Origin: Acanthaster planci
Taxonomy: Eukaryota; Echinodermata; Asteroidea; Valvatida; Acanthasteridae
Direction of reading: 5' to 3'
DNA: 64,000 nt
Assembly: GCF_001949145.1 (NCBI RefSeq)
Contig: NW_019091598.1
Location: 154,458-218,457, forward strand
This document shows, in pieces, positions 24,743 to 34,075 of the stretch; within the stretch, counting starts at the first letter, position 1, and each line of letters opens with the position of its first letter. Both the position numbers and the translations under genes were made by a program. The notes below the pieces were generated by a model, which searched no databases, had not been told where the DNA came from, and saw nothing but the letters and a program-made list of their open reading frames with translations.

Positions 24743-25627
24743 CTGCTGCGCGCACACAAACTCTTGACCAATGGCATGGATTACGTATCCAGGTGACAGC
24801 GCGTTTTACGTAGCGGGCATGATCAAATTAATACTGTGTTGGAGTGTGAACTTCAACGGATGGGAGACGAATCCCGGTTCGGACCACGTCCAGGAGACAG
24901 ACTTGCAGCAGTGATTCAGTCAAGGACACAACTTGAACTTGTACCAGCAAACAGCAACCCGGTTATTTATTTACCCGTCCAATCATAAACAAACACCCTG
25001 TATAATGAATCCAGCAGTGCAAAATATACTTTTTATGTGCACATACATGTACATGAGAGCAGGGCACGAAACCACGTAAATATAATGTTTACAGTGCCTG
25101 CGTGCACTTAAAGCACGCTGAGTACAGCTATGCTCGCGACCTCAATTCCAAGCAAACAGAGCCAAGCTTTGGGCCAAAAAAAATCATACAAAAATCGACA
25201 ACTTATGATAGTCCTGGATTGTTACAATAACTGGCACTTAACAAGCTGTTTGAAGATGCTCTTGATTATGCTCGATGAAATGATTCGCTTAATTCTTGCT
25301 TGAAGACTGACAGTTCAGCTAGGCTAGCCTGTGCTAGATTGGTAACGTGAGTTGGAAAATGCGCCTGTGAAATGAGGGTGCACTTGCATCCATCACAATA
25401 CACTGTCACTTGACAGGTTTCTACCAGTAAGAATAGAAAAACTGTACTCGTGAATAAGAGGTTCATTTATTGGGAAATTCTGCATATTAAAAGACACAAG
25501 GGGGAATGTGTTAAATGCTGATGTTATGCCGCATTGCAGCTAAGAAGAGTCAACATTTTAAAACCGCACACCAGCCAGTCGGCAGGCCCATCTGAAAATG
25601 ATATTGCAATGGAGAGCCTTCATCTCT

Positions 25628-25875
25628 GGATCAGATGCATCAGTGGTGATGAGAGGTGCAGGACCTTTTTCACGGCAAGGGGTGTGCCTTCATTTTTAGA
25701 ACCAGTGGGGTGACATATTCCACAAAATAAAAACAAACAAAACAAAAATAACCCTACAAAAAACAAACAAAACAAAAACTCTCAGTGAATCTAGCATGGG
25801 CTGAGATCAAACAGGATTGAATCAAAATGGGAAATGTATTGGTTATGCCCCAGTGTGAAGAGGAAACGAAGGATA
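25628..25875 (+). pseudogene. C-type lectin exon 1 relic
   Basis: It aligns with exon 1 of the neighbouring lectin at 26358: ATCAGATGCATCAGTGG vs ATCAGACGCATTAATGG, then CAGTGGGGTGACATATTCC, GAATCTAGCATGGGCTGAG, TCAAAATGGGAAATGTATTGG, TTATGCCCCAG and GAGGAAACGA. An A-rich (AAACAAAAC)n insertion at 25722-25780 and several stops interrupt it. No exon 2 follows before the next gene. Confidence 0.65.
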
Positions 25876-26357
25876 AGTTGTGTAATGTGCTTACCATTTT
25901 AGGTATATCAAGTAAAAAAAATCATTCCTAAAGTCATTTAATGATTAAAAGACAGCGTTATAACAAAATGCGACGTATTCTTGGGCACAATCACGATCTT
26001 CGCCACACTACCTGGCATTTATAGAAATAAATTAATTGCCTGTCAGCTGTTTGTAGGAAATATAGTCCGGCTGTCATGGCAACCATTTACCCGTTCTTTC
26101 CATAACTGTGTAAAAAAAAATCAGAAAGACATAGATGAAGGTTTTGAATGCAGTAGCTTGCTTGATATATTGCTATTGTAACGTGCGCCTTTGAAAAATG
26201 TCAAGGATAAACTCTATTCTATCCATTGCTGTAAAATTTAATACCACTGAGGGTATGGAAAGGACAACAGAGGCAGAATGTTGCCAGTTTGTCAATGCCT
26301 GCCACCGATAGAACATTATTCTGTTCATCACAGGTGTCCGTCTGGGGGCATTTCAAA

Positions 26358-27022
26358 ATGGTGTGTGCCAAACCTCTTGCCTTTGGCTTGATGAGCCTTT
26401 GTCTCATTATCAGACGCATTAATGGTAATGATAGGGGTGTGTCCACCATTAGAGGGGCGTGTCCTCCCGCTTGGAGCCAGTGTGGTGACAAATGCTACCA
26501 AAAATTAAGCGAGAGTCTAAAATGGGCTCAGGCCATAGAGGAATGCGTCAAGATGGGAAGTGTCTTGGTCATGCCACAGTCTCAGGAGGAAACTGAGTTC
26601 CTCCTGAACTTGATCTACTACTTCTGGATCAACTGTAATGACATTGAAGTCGAAGGTCAGTAAAAGTTGTGCTTGGTATTTATATCTACATGTATCTGAT
26701 ATTTGCACTGGCGCCCGGACAACTTTACTTATTGTTTTACTCAGTACGAGTGCAATACTGGATCAATGAAAACAGATATTGAATGCTGCATTGATGTTCT
26801 TGGTGTGTCTTATATTATTACTGTTATTTATTTACAGGTTCATGGGAGTGTAAGGATGGTACCACTGATGTGAAATACCGAAACTGGAGGGCTGGGGAAC
26901 CTGGTTTTTCAGGAATCTGGGAAGACTGTGCTGCGACAGACAAGAAGGGTTGGAATGATGTACCATGTAGTGATCTCTCTCCAGTCATCTGCGAACGACC
27001 CACACCAAGGCTGCACACTTGA
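26358..27022 (+). CDS. secreted single-domain C-type lectin, unit 4 (intact)
   Basis: Exons 26358-26655 and 26838-27022 flank a 182 bp intron (CGAAG|GTCAGT ... TTACAG|GTTCA, phase 1), giving 160 residues. ATG 26358 is chosen over the longer upstream frame because it begins a signal peptide (LAFGLMSLCLII, about 1-23) and matches the 298 nt exon of its paralogues. The domain has C35-PPAW, C46, W56, FWINC, C130, WND (138-140), C143 and C151. The sugar triplet is E120-P-G122, so the EPN asparagine is lost. The N-terminal extra cysteine of the paralogues is Gly27, while a new cysteine appears at 42 (SQC). Probably a secreted recognition lectin. AATAAA lies at 27201 and again at 27283. Confidence 0.9.
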
Positions 27023-27200
27023 GTAACAGTACGAATGAGATGTTCCCAGATACGAATTCTTAAAACTTCCCTAAACGATCTCCTAACCAACCCCTAAAGG
27101 GCGACTGCCTAATACCAACTTGTAATAGATTGGTTGTAGTGGAAGTAAAGTGCGTTTATTTCTCTTCGCAGTCTGGAAAGTTATCAAGTTGTAACCGGTC

Positions 27201-27206
27201 AATAAA
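27201..27206 (+). promoter_or_regulatory. polyadenylation signal of lectin unit 4
   Basis: AATAAA 179 bases after the stop codon (27020-27022). A second AATAAA at 27283-27288 may be an alternative. Confidence 0.6.
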
Positions 27207-27288
27207 TTTGCTTTCTTCGAAACTGCCGTGTTTTATATGTACACGCTGGTGGAATTTCATAGACGACGGACTTACAATTTTCAATAAA

Positions 27289-28860
27289 CGAACTGCAATG
27301 TGCATGCTTTATGGGGACAAAACAGCGTTACAAAATCAAACACATAAAGGGTTAATTTTTAAAAATTAAAATCCTGTTGAAGGACCCACGCAGTGTAATT
27401 TCTTTCACAATCTGGCCGAGTAGATTTACCACATTAATTACTTAACCTTATTTCAAGTTTTCCTTTTTGACCTTCTTGTAGACATTTTCTGCACCTGCGA
27501 TTTTTATGTTCATGCAAGTTGGCTTAGTTAGGATAAGAACTAAGATGTCGTTTAAGGAGGAAACCTCAGTGTTACAACTAAATGCATTTCTGCACCACAA
27601 TTTTTCACAAAAATGTTCCCAAGTGAAAATCAAATTATGAATCCTGTAACAATGTGCGTGCATAGCTAATACAACATTTAAACATTTTGTTTGTGCGGCT
27701 TTCTGGTAAAATAATGGTTGTAAATAGAAACCACACGTCCACAGTGGTGTTTTATGAAGCTGAAATTAAAATTTGTTTAAAATGTATTGTTGATTTCAGC
27801 ATTTTAAAACGGAAGATATCATGCACATGCAGTGTTGATACGATCGCTGTATTTTGTACCATACATTTGTACGTGGATATGGACTCTCAAAGCCTCTTTT
27901 TCCTTTATAAATGTTTCCTAGTTTCAGACAGTATCGTTAATTATCTGTAGTAAATAATTAAAGCGAAATCGTAATTTATAGGCAAATTGGTGAAGTCAAG
28001 TATAATATGTGGAAAAAGGCCCGACACGTGAGACTGGATGTCCGCTGCTTTCGACTGCTCGAATTCATGTTACAAATTTAATTTTTGCATACTAAATTTA
28101 TGACGACATGTTACGGACAAGCGAGAGGAGAGATATCGAATATGCTGAATAAATCTGGCCTTGTACAATACAGTGTACATTCTTGAGGTGAGTTGAAGGT
28201 TTATTTTCAAAATTCCCCATTTGATTCATCAGCTCAGTCTTGGCGGAAATGAATCGACAGAAAGAATTGATAGCAAACTGCGGAAGCTTACAGTAGTTTT
28301 GAAAAGGCTTCAAATATTGCGGCATCTAGGGTTTTGGAGGTAGACTGCTCTGGCAACTCAGAAACCAGTATACAAAGAATTGATCTTCTGAAAATCAACA
28401 CAAAAGAAATAAGAGGCAATTTCTGTCCACAACCCACTGGGCTGATTTCGGAAACACGCAAGATCAAATTTTGGGTTTGTGCTAGGTTGATGACGCAACG
28501 GGGAGAAAGGCGCAATGGGCATGCATGAAGCATGCATGTAAACTGGCATTGTTGCGGCCAAATTGCATTAAAACGAGGAGCTTTGATCACGTGTAGAAAA
28601 TGCACAATATTATACATTAATCTATAAGATGCATACACCTATAATCTTACTCTTTGTTGGTCAAAATAACTGTGAGATTTGTTCCGAAATGAAGGCACGA
28701 GACGTTCAAGATGAGGAATGTAATTTGCGTGGAATACACGTGAGATTGCACCCGTGCTCATGCACACAAGTGGCAAATAGACTGGTCATACGTCACGGAA
28801 AGTAAACACAGTCAGCGCAGGAGTTTGCACACCTGAATCGCTGGCTACCTTGTAATGTGT
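27289..28860. other. intergenic, nothing recognised
   Basis: AT-rich sequence with short frames on both strands (for example 28288-28638 minus). None has splice partners, a signal peptide or a recognisable domain. Confidence 0.4.
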
Positions 28861-29053
28861 ATGGAATTCCATATCTGCCGTCGCCCGTCGTCCGTCGCAT
28901 TTTGCTTTTTGTTGTGTCCCAATTCTGCCATTTACCAGTTCCAAATATGCGATTTTCCGTCGTCCGTCGTGCGTCGCCCGTCGTGCGTCGTCTGTCGTGC
29001 GTCGCCCGTCGTCCGTCGTGCGTCGCCTGTCGTGCGTCGTCCGTCGTCCATCA
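28860..29053. mobile_element. transposon-like terminus: 14-bp palindrome plus CGTCG heptamer array
   Basis: It starts with the palindrome TATGGAATTCCATA (28860-28873), then TCTGCCGTCG. After about 55 bp of unique sequence comes a tandem heptamer array (28956-29050) of form NNCGTCG, where NN is TC, TG or CC (a few TGTCG variants). The same end in inverted orientation occurs at 30314 and 31217, and in this orientation at 60066. It may be the left end of an element whose right end is 30314 or 31217. No transposase is visible. Confidence 0.6.
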
Positions 29054-29239
29054 AATGTGTTGCATGGGACCTGCAAAAGCCGTTGTTTAACAAATGACAA
29101 TGTGATGATTACATTCACTTCTAAAGATCTTTTCCGAGTAAGGCAAGTACAAATCCCACCTGCAAAGCATATACTAGTCAAATAATTAATTCCAATAATG
29201 CTAGACTACCCCTGCCCCTTGACAAGAAAATGTCGCCTT

Positions 29240-30317
29240 TCTGAGAATTCAACCAAGTGTTTTTTTGGGAAAAACATTTTCAGCAAAAATGTTCAGGCCA
29301 ACTTATCTATAGTTTAATTCTAATTTGCATACTTTCAAAATGTGCCGACTTGTTTTCATCAAATTCAAGAAAGAAATCTGCCAACCAATACAGATATTCC
29401 ATTTTGTCCTCTCAATTTCACCTTAAAATCCAGAAATGCTAGACGTGCTGTGGATAACAAACTATTTATTAAATGTATTGTTAGGGGGCAATTACCACTT
29501 GGTCTAATTTTCAGAAAATATGACGTGTTGATTTTGGTGGATGATGGTGGATAGACCAATGAGAACAGGTTGTCCAGCATATCAGCGTTATTTATGGGTC
29601 TAACAAGTAACGTTACTGTTTAAAAGACTTCTGTGAGCCTACCTGCAACTCAAGTCATGTCTAATTTGGAGTATACAGCAGATTTCATCATAGGTATACC
29701 CACCCTCAAAATAATGTTGAATCAGTTCGTCTCTTATGAAAAATATCAAGGAATCAAACAGTGTAAATAATGTATTACTTACATTCAGTTCTGTGGGATA
29801 TCGTGCAGGGACAGACAGAAATATTACATAGGCTCTAAACCTAACGTCAGGCCGTTAACGAGTAAAGTTACGTCTAAAGTAACAAAATTCTCAAGAAAAA
29901 CATTCTACTCTAACAAAAGTCTATTGTGTTAATTTATTTATGGATCCAAAAAGGTGTTATTTCATATACACGTCACTTTACCGATGTCAGCCTTTAAAAA
30001 TGAAAGGATATTATTTCTTCTCTCAAGTGGAGTTCGGCGTAACTGCAAAAATGAATACATCTTCTAGTTCACAAGTACATGTGAAACGATCAAGGGTCAA
30101 AGTTAAAAGTAACAATGCGCGCGCAAGCGTGACAAAAAAAAAACCCAAGGGCGACGGACGACGGGCGACGGACGACGGGCGACGGACGACGCGCGACGGA
30201 CGACGCGCGACGGGCGACGCACGACGGGCGACGCACGACGGGCGACGCACGACGGGCGACGCACGACGGGCGACGGACGACGCACGACGGACGACGGCAG
30301 ATATGGAATTCCATACC
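29240..30317. repeat. tandem unit 1 of a ~1.08 kb transposon-like repeat
   Basis: From TCTGAGAATTCAA to the palindrome at 30302-30315. It repeats directly as 30318-31219. The right 165 bp (30148-30300) is a heptamer array (CGACGNN on this strand) followed by GGCAGATATGGAATTCCAT. The apparent proteins across the array, with RRPSS or RRATDD repeats in all frames, are products of the 7-bp period and not genes. Confidence 0.7.
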
Positions 30318-31219
30318 TCTGAGAATTCAATTTTTTGGGGAAAAACATTTTCAGCAAAAATGTTCCGTCCAACTTATCCACAGTGTTATTCTAATTTGCA
30401 TACTGTAAAAATGTGCCGACTTGTTTTCAACAAATTCCAGGAAGAAATCTGCCAACCGATACAGATATTCTATCTTGTCCTCTCAATTTCACCTTGAAAT
30501 CCAGAAATACTAAACGTGCTGTGGATAACAAACTGTTTATTAAATGTATTGTTANNNNNNNNNNNNNNNNNNNNNNNNNNNNNNNNNNNNNNNNNNNNNN
30601 NNNNNNNNNNNNNNNNNNNNNNNNNNNNNNNNNNNNNNNNNNNNNNNNNNNNNNNNNNNNNNNNNNNNNNNNNNNNNNNNNNNNNNNNNNNNNNNNNNNN
30701 NNNNNNNNNNNNNNNNTTCTGTTCTGTGGGATATCGTGCAGGGACAGACAGAAATATCACATAGGCTATAGACTTAAAGTCTGGCTGTTAACGAGTAAAG
30801 TTACGTCTAGAGTAATTAAGTTATCGAGAAAAACAATCTACCGTAACAAAAGTCTATTTTGTTGATTTATTCATGTAACCAAAATGGTGTTATTTTATAT
30901 ACACGTTACTTAGCCGATGTTAGGATATTATTTCTTCTTTCAATTGGAGTTTGGCGCAACTGCAAAAACGAATAGGCCTACATGTACATCTTCTAGTTCT
31001 ATTGCTAAAATGAGAGTCAGGCATGGTGGATCGATCGAACAAGGACATGTAAATGTGAAACGATCAAGGGTCAAAGTTAAAAATACCACTGCACAATCGT
31101 GACAAAAAAACCACGGGCGACGCACGACGGACGATGCACGACGGACGACGCACGTCGGGCGACGCACGACGGGCGACGCACGACGGGCGACGCACGACGG
31201 CAGATATGGAATTCCATAA
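30318..31219. repeat. tandem unit 2 of the repeat (interrupted by gap 30555-30716)
   Basis: A direct copy of 29240-30317: TCTGAGAATTCAA, GGATATCGTGCAGGGACAGACAG (30729-30751) and GTGAAACGATCAAGGGTCAA (31057-31076) occur in both. Its heptamer array (31116-31200) is shorter and differently ordered than in unit 1. It ends with CAGATATGGAATTCCAT (31201-31217). The gap replaces about 300 bp present in unit 1. Confidence 0.7.
30555..30716. other. assembly gap (N run)
   Basis: 162 undetermined bases inside repeat unit 2. The matching part of unit 1 (from about 29485 to 29788) is about 300 bp, so the gap length is probably arbitrary. Confidence 0.99.
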
Positions 31220-32144
31220 ATGTGTGTACGTATACATGAGAAGCTTCTACAAAAAAAAACAAAACAAAAAATACAAACAAACAAAAAACCCACGTGCGTG
31301 CTTGTTTGCCGAGTCTACAGTTTTCGAAGAAAACAGATAAACACGTATCGGGTTCTTCTCGTGAAAGTGCATTCAAATCCTATGAAAGTAACTATTCCTC
31401 GTCCAGGAATGAGGGAGACGACACGAATAAAGCTGTCAGTGTCGCGGGGCTGCTGTGACAGTCTCAAACCAGTGGCGGTGGTCCAGCAGCAAAGTACACT
31501 GGCCGCTGCAACATAACACAAGCAGTCGGCGAAGCTCATGCGTCGCTAGATTCGGAGTTCTTTTGCAGACACTGTGGATATTTGTCGAACAGTCTACCAA
31601 AAATCCTTAGCATATTAGTCTCTGCGACAACCAGGAAGGTTTTCAAATCTACCCTTACTGCGTTGTATGTCCGGGAACGATCGATTCGATGAGACTAAGT
31701 CTCAGTGTACGAGATTCCTGTTTGAACTGCACCAGACTGGGTGTGTTTTATTTTGTGAAAGAAACACAACAAATCATGTACTTAAATTTGATGTAGTGGA
31801 CAAGAACCGGGCAAAATCATTGCATTTTGAGCATGCCACCACTACGAGACTCGCATATGAAACTTGCTCCCTGTCTGCAGCCTTATCTCCCCGTGACGTT
31901 TTAGGTCATCGGCATATCATTTATTCGATAATGAGTGTTTCTAAAAACCGGTGAAAAAGGGACTCGCGGAATTCCATTGTTTGGACATTTTTCCGACCAT
32001 AAATTGGAAAACTGTTCCATTTCTTCATGTAAGTTTTGAAAAANTTGTCTTGTCACTTTTTGTGTAAAGGGATAATTTGGGAGAGAAGGTTCTTACTCCA
32101 ACCTCCTTAATGTCCATACCTTCATCATCAAACCATAAAGGAAG
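31220..32144. other. intergenic, nothing recognised; single n at 32044
   Basis: Includes an A-rich (AAACAAAAC)n stretch at 31250-31290 and an open frame at 31667-31954 with no recognisable domain or splice context. The isolated n at 32044 may be a contig junction or one ambiguous base. Confidence 0.4.
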
Positions 32145-32430
32145 GACACAGAAGCAGTTACAACTCTGGCTCTTCAAAGTGATCGATGATCGTCGCTGCT
32201 AGGTTCGACGAATAATAGAAAACATTCCAAAAATGCCCGATTGCTGCCTGCAGCTTAGTCGGACAAGTGGGACCAATAATATCCTGGCGATACTTGTGGT
32301 GTTTTGCTCGCAATTAACTACAACTTATTGCTCTGTGCAGGAAATAGAAAATAGACCTGCTTTTGCCATCATGAATAAATTTTTTTATTTTTGATGTTCT
32401 GCTCCATTATGAATGCAAAGTTTGTAATTT
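32145..32430. repeat. inverted partner A of 33220-33545
   Basis: Read on the other strand, 33220-33545 shows the same order of words: GGAAGGACACAGAAG, CGACGAATAATAGAAAACAT, TTCCAAAAATGCC, AATATCCT and CAGGAAATAGA. The copies are perhaps 75-80% alike by eye. No coding sense; most likely a dispersed repeat. Confidence 0.65.
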
Positions 32431-32527
32431 GGTTCTCCTCCCTCCAAAACAGTCTCAGTTTTCAAAAATTTGGTACGAATTTGTCTAAGACTGGCTGAGA
32501 TCCGAACCAGCCGGCTGACACCAGCAA

Positions 32528-32601
32528 GCTCGGTGGTCGGGTGGTTAGGATGTCTGCACTAGTAAGCAGGAGGTCGTGGGTTCGAGTCCCACTCGAGTAC
32601 G
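32528..32601 (+). repeat. tRNA-like sequence (SINE head or tRNA pseudogene)
   Basis: It has an A-box-like TGGTCGGGTGGTTAGG (32533-32548) and a perfect B box GGTTCGAGTCC (32579-32589) in a perfect T arm (GTGGG..CCCAC). A CTGC/GCAG stem resembles the anticodon arm, but its loop is eight bases and the acceptor ends pair poorly. Hence a tRNA-derived SINE head or pseudogene is more likely than a working tRNA. Confidence 0.5.
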
Positions 32602-32611
32602 CTTGTGTTTT

Positions 32612-34075
32612 TTCACAAGCCTTCGGGGCATACACTATGGAAGCGTATATACAGAAGAGCATATAGGGCCACTTGCAAAAAAAAATTTTCGAGATACTCT
32701 CTCGCCGCGGCGAGTTACTATCTCGCCACAGCGAGTTATTTATCTTGGTGGCCGCGGCGACTTACCGTGCTATTTCGCCGCAGCAAGTTAACTAAAACTA
32801 GTTCAAGTCGCTGCGTATTAATACTCAGTCTGGATACCAGACCTAACGATTCCGAATACTCTTTTTATCAAGGGTCCTGTATCACCCAATGTCCACTTGA
32901 CCAACACACCTCCAGATTTCCGGGAATAGTCGAACCATTCCGAACTTTAATCCTGTCCATGTTAAATTCAGTTTAACGTCAACACTCTTTCTTTAATGCT
33001 CCTCAAAACTGTAAAAATTTGTTACAAAGATTAAAATTGGTAGCCAAATGAAAAGGGAGAGGTACTGTCCGTAGTATACCGGTCGGAGTACGCCAACCAC
33101 TACAAAGTAGAATTAGGGTCAAAAAAATTTTGTTCCCGATGAACTACGCTTTCCAGTAGTAGTGAACATTTTGTTGGCCAGTCTTAGCCAAATTCTTAAC
33201 ATGTCTTTGAACACTGATGTAATGGACGGAGGAGCATAGAATTACAAACTTTGCATCGATAATGGAACAGTGTATCAAAATTTAAAAAAAAAATTTTTAA
33301 CTCTAATATAAGGGATTTTTCTCTCTCTATTTCCTGGTCACAGCAATGATTTGTATTTAATTGCAAGCAAAAAACTACAAGTGTTGCTAGGATATTGCTG
33401 GCCCCTCTTGTTCGGCTAAGATGCAAGCAGTAATCAGGCATTTTTGGAATGTTTTCTATTATTCGTCTGACTTGGCGGCGACCATCATTGGACGCTTTGA
33501 AGTGCCCGAGTTGCAACTCCTTCTGTGTCCTTCCTCTATGAAAAAACCCGGACAGTACAGACGCGGCCGGAAATACTCGAATATTACCGATAAAATCCGA
33601 ATAGTCTTTTTCTTCTCCCTCTGCTAATTTGGCTTTTAATTTTTTTCATTTTAATCTGTGTAACAGATTTTTCCAATTTGAGGAGCATTAAAGAACAAGT
33701 GTTGCAGTCAAACTGACTTTAATATGAACAGAATAAATTTGGAATAGTTCGACTATTCCCGGAAATCTGGGGGAGTGTTGGTCACGTGGACATTGGGTAA
33801 TACAGGACTCCTGATTAGAAGAGTATCATTGGGTCTGGTATCTAGACTGAGTCTTCATATGCAGCGAGTTGAGCTAGTTTTAGCTAACTCACCGCGGCGA
33901 GATAGTAACTCGTCGCGGCGAGATAAGTCACCACGCCGAGATAGTAGCTCGCCGCAGCGAGATAGTAAGTTTAGTGAGTTACATACTAAGAAATAAGTAA
34001 GTGATATACTACATGTAATATAGTAAGATAGTAAGTATTTTTTGAAAGTGGTCTGTATACGCTTCCGTATGCAAG
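32612..34075. mobile_element. foldback element with ~450 bp inverted arms and CTCGCCGCGGCGAG words
   Basis: Left arm 32612-33065 and right arm 33615-34075 are inverted copies. Shared words include GAAGCGTATA near the outer ends, CGCCGCGGCGAG with ACTATCTCGCC in multiple copies (32700-32780; 33890-33965), ACCCAATGTCCAC, AGATTTCCGGGAATAGTCGAA and CTTTAATGCTCCTCAAA. The 550 bp centre holds the A' repeat (33220-33545). No transposase was seen. The structure resembles a Foldback-type element or a head-to-head pair of one repeat. Confidence 0.65.
33220..33545. repeat. repeat A' (inverted copy of 32145-32430)
   Basis: Lies in the centre of the foldback element but pairs with sequence outside its left arm, so the order is A-B-A'-B' rather than a simple palindrome. 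Confidence 0.6.

Larger units (their letters stand above)
23126..25627. other. intergenic with simple repeats
   Basis: Contains a pure T run of about 25 bases at 23141-23165, two diverged tandem copies of about 125-140 bp (24103-24350), and a GACTCGAGTC-rich patch (24595-24742). Short open frames on both strands have no recognisable product or splice partners. Confidence 0.45.

Noticed and set aside
28956-29050. CRISPR-like periodicity
   Set aside because: The repeat is a 7-bp tandem with no spacers, in a eukaryotic genome.
28786-29181. Long frames on both strands across the CGTCG arrays (also 29940-30497, 30090-30381, 30940-31376)
   Set aside because: The Arg/Ser/Val or Arg/Asp/Ala repeats appear in every frame because the DNA repeats every 7 bases; no start, splice or domain support.
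30413-30865. Frames spanning the N gap
   Set aside because: They exist only because undetermined bases were translated as X.
31667-31954. 95-codon plus-strand frame as a gene
   Set aside because: Begins with a true ATG but shows no domain, no splice partners and no polyadenylation signal nearby; could be chance in a 64 kb window.
32528-32601. Functional tRNA gene
   Set aside because: B box and T arm are perfect, but the anticodon loop has eight bases and the acceptor stem does not pair; a SINE head or pseudogene fits better.
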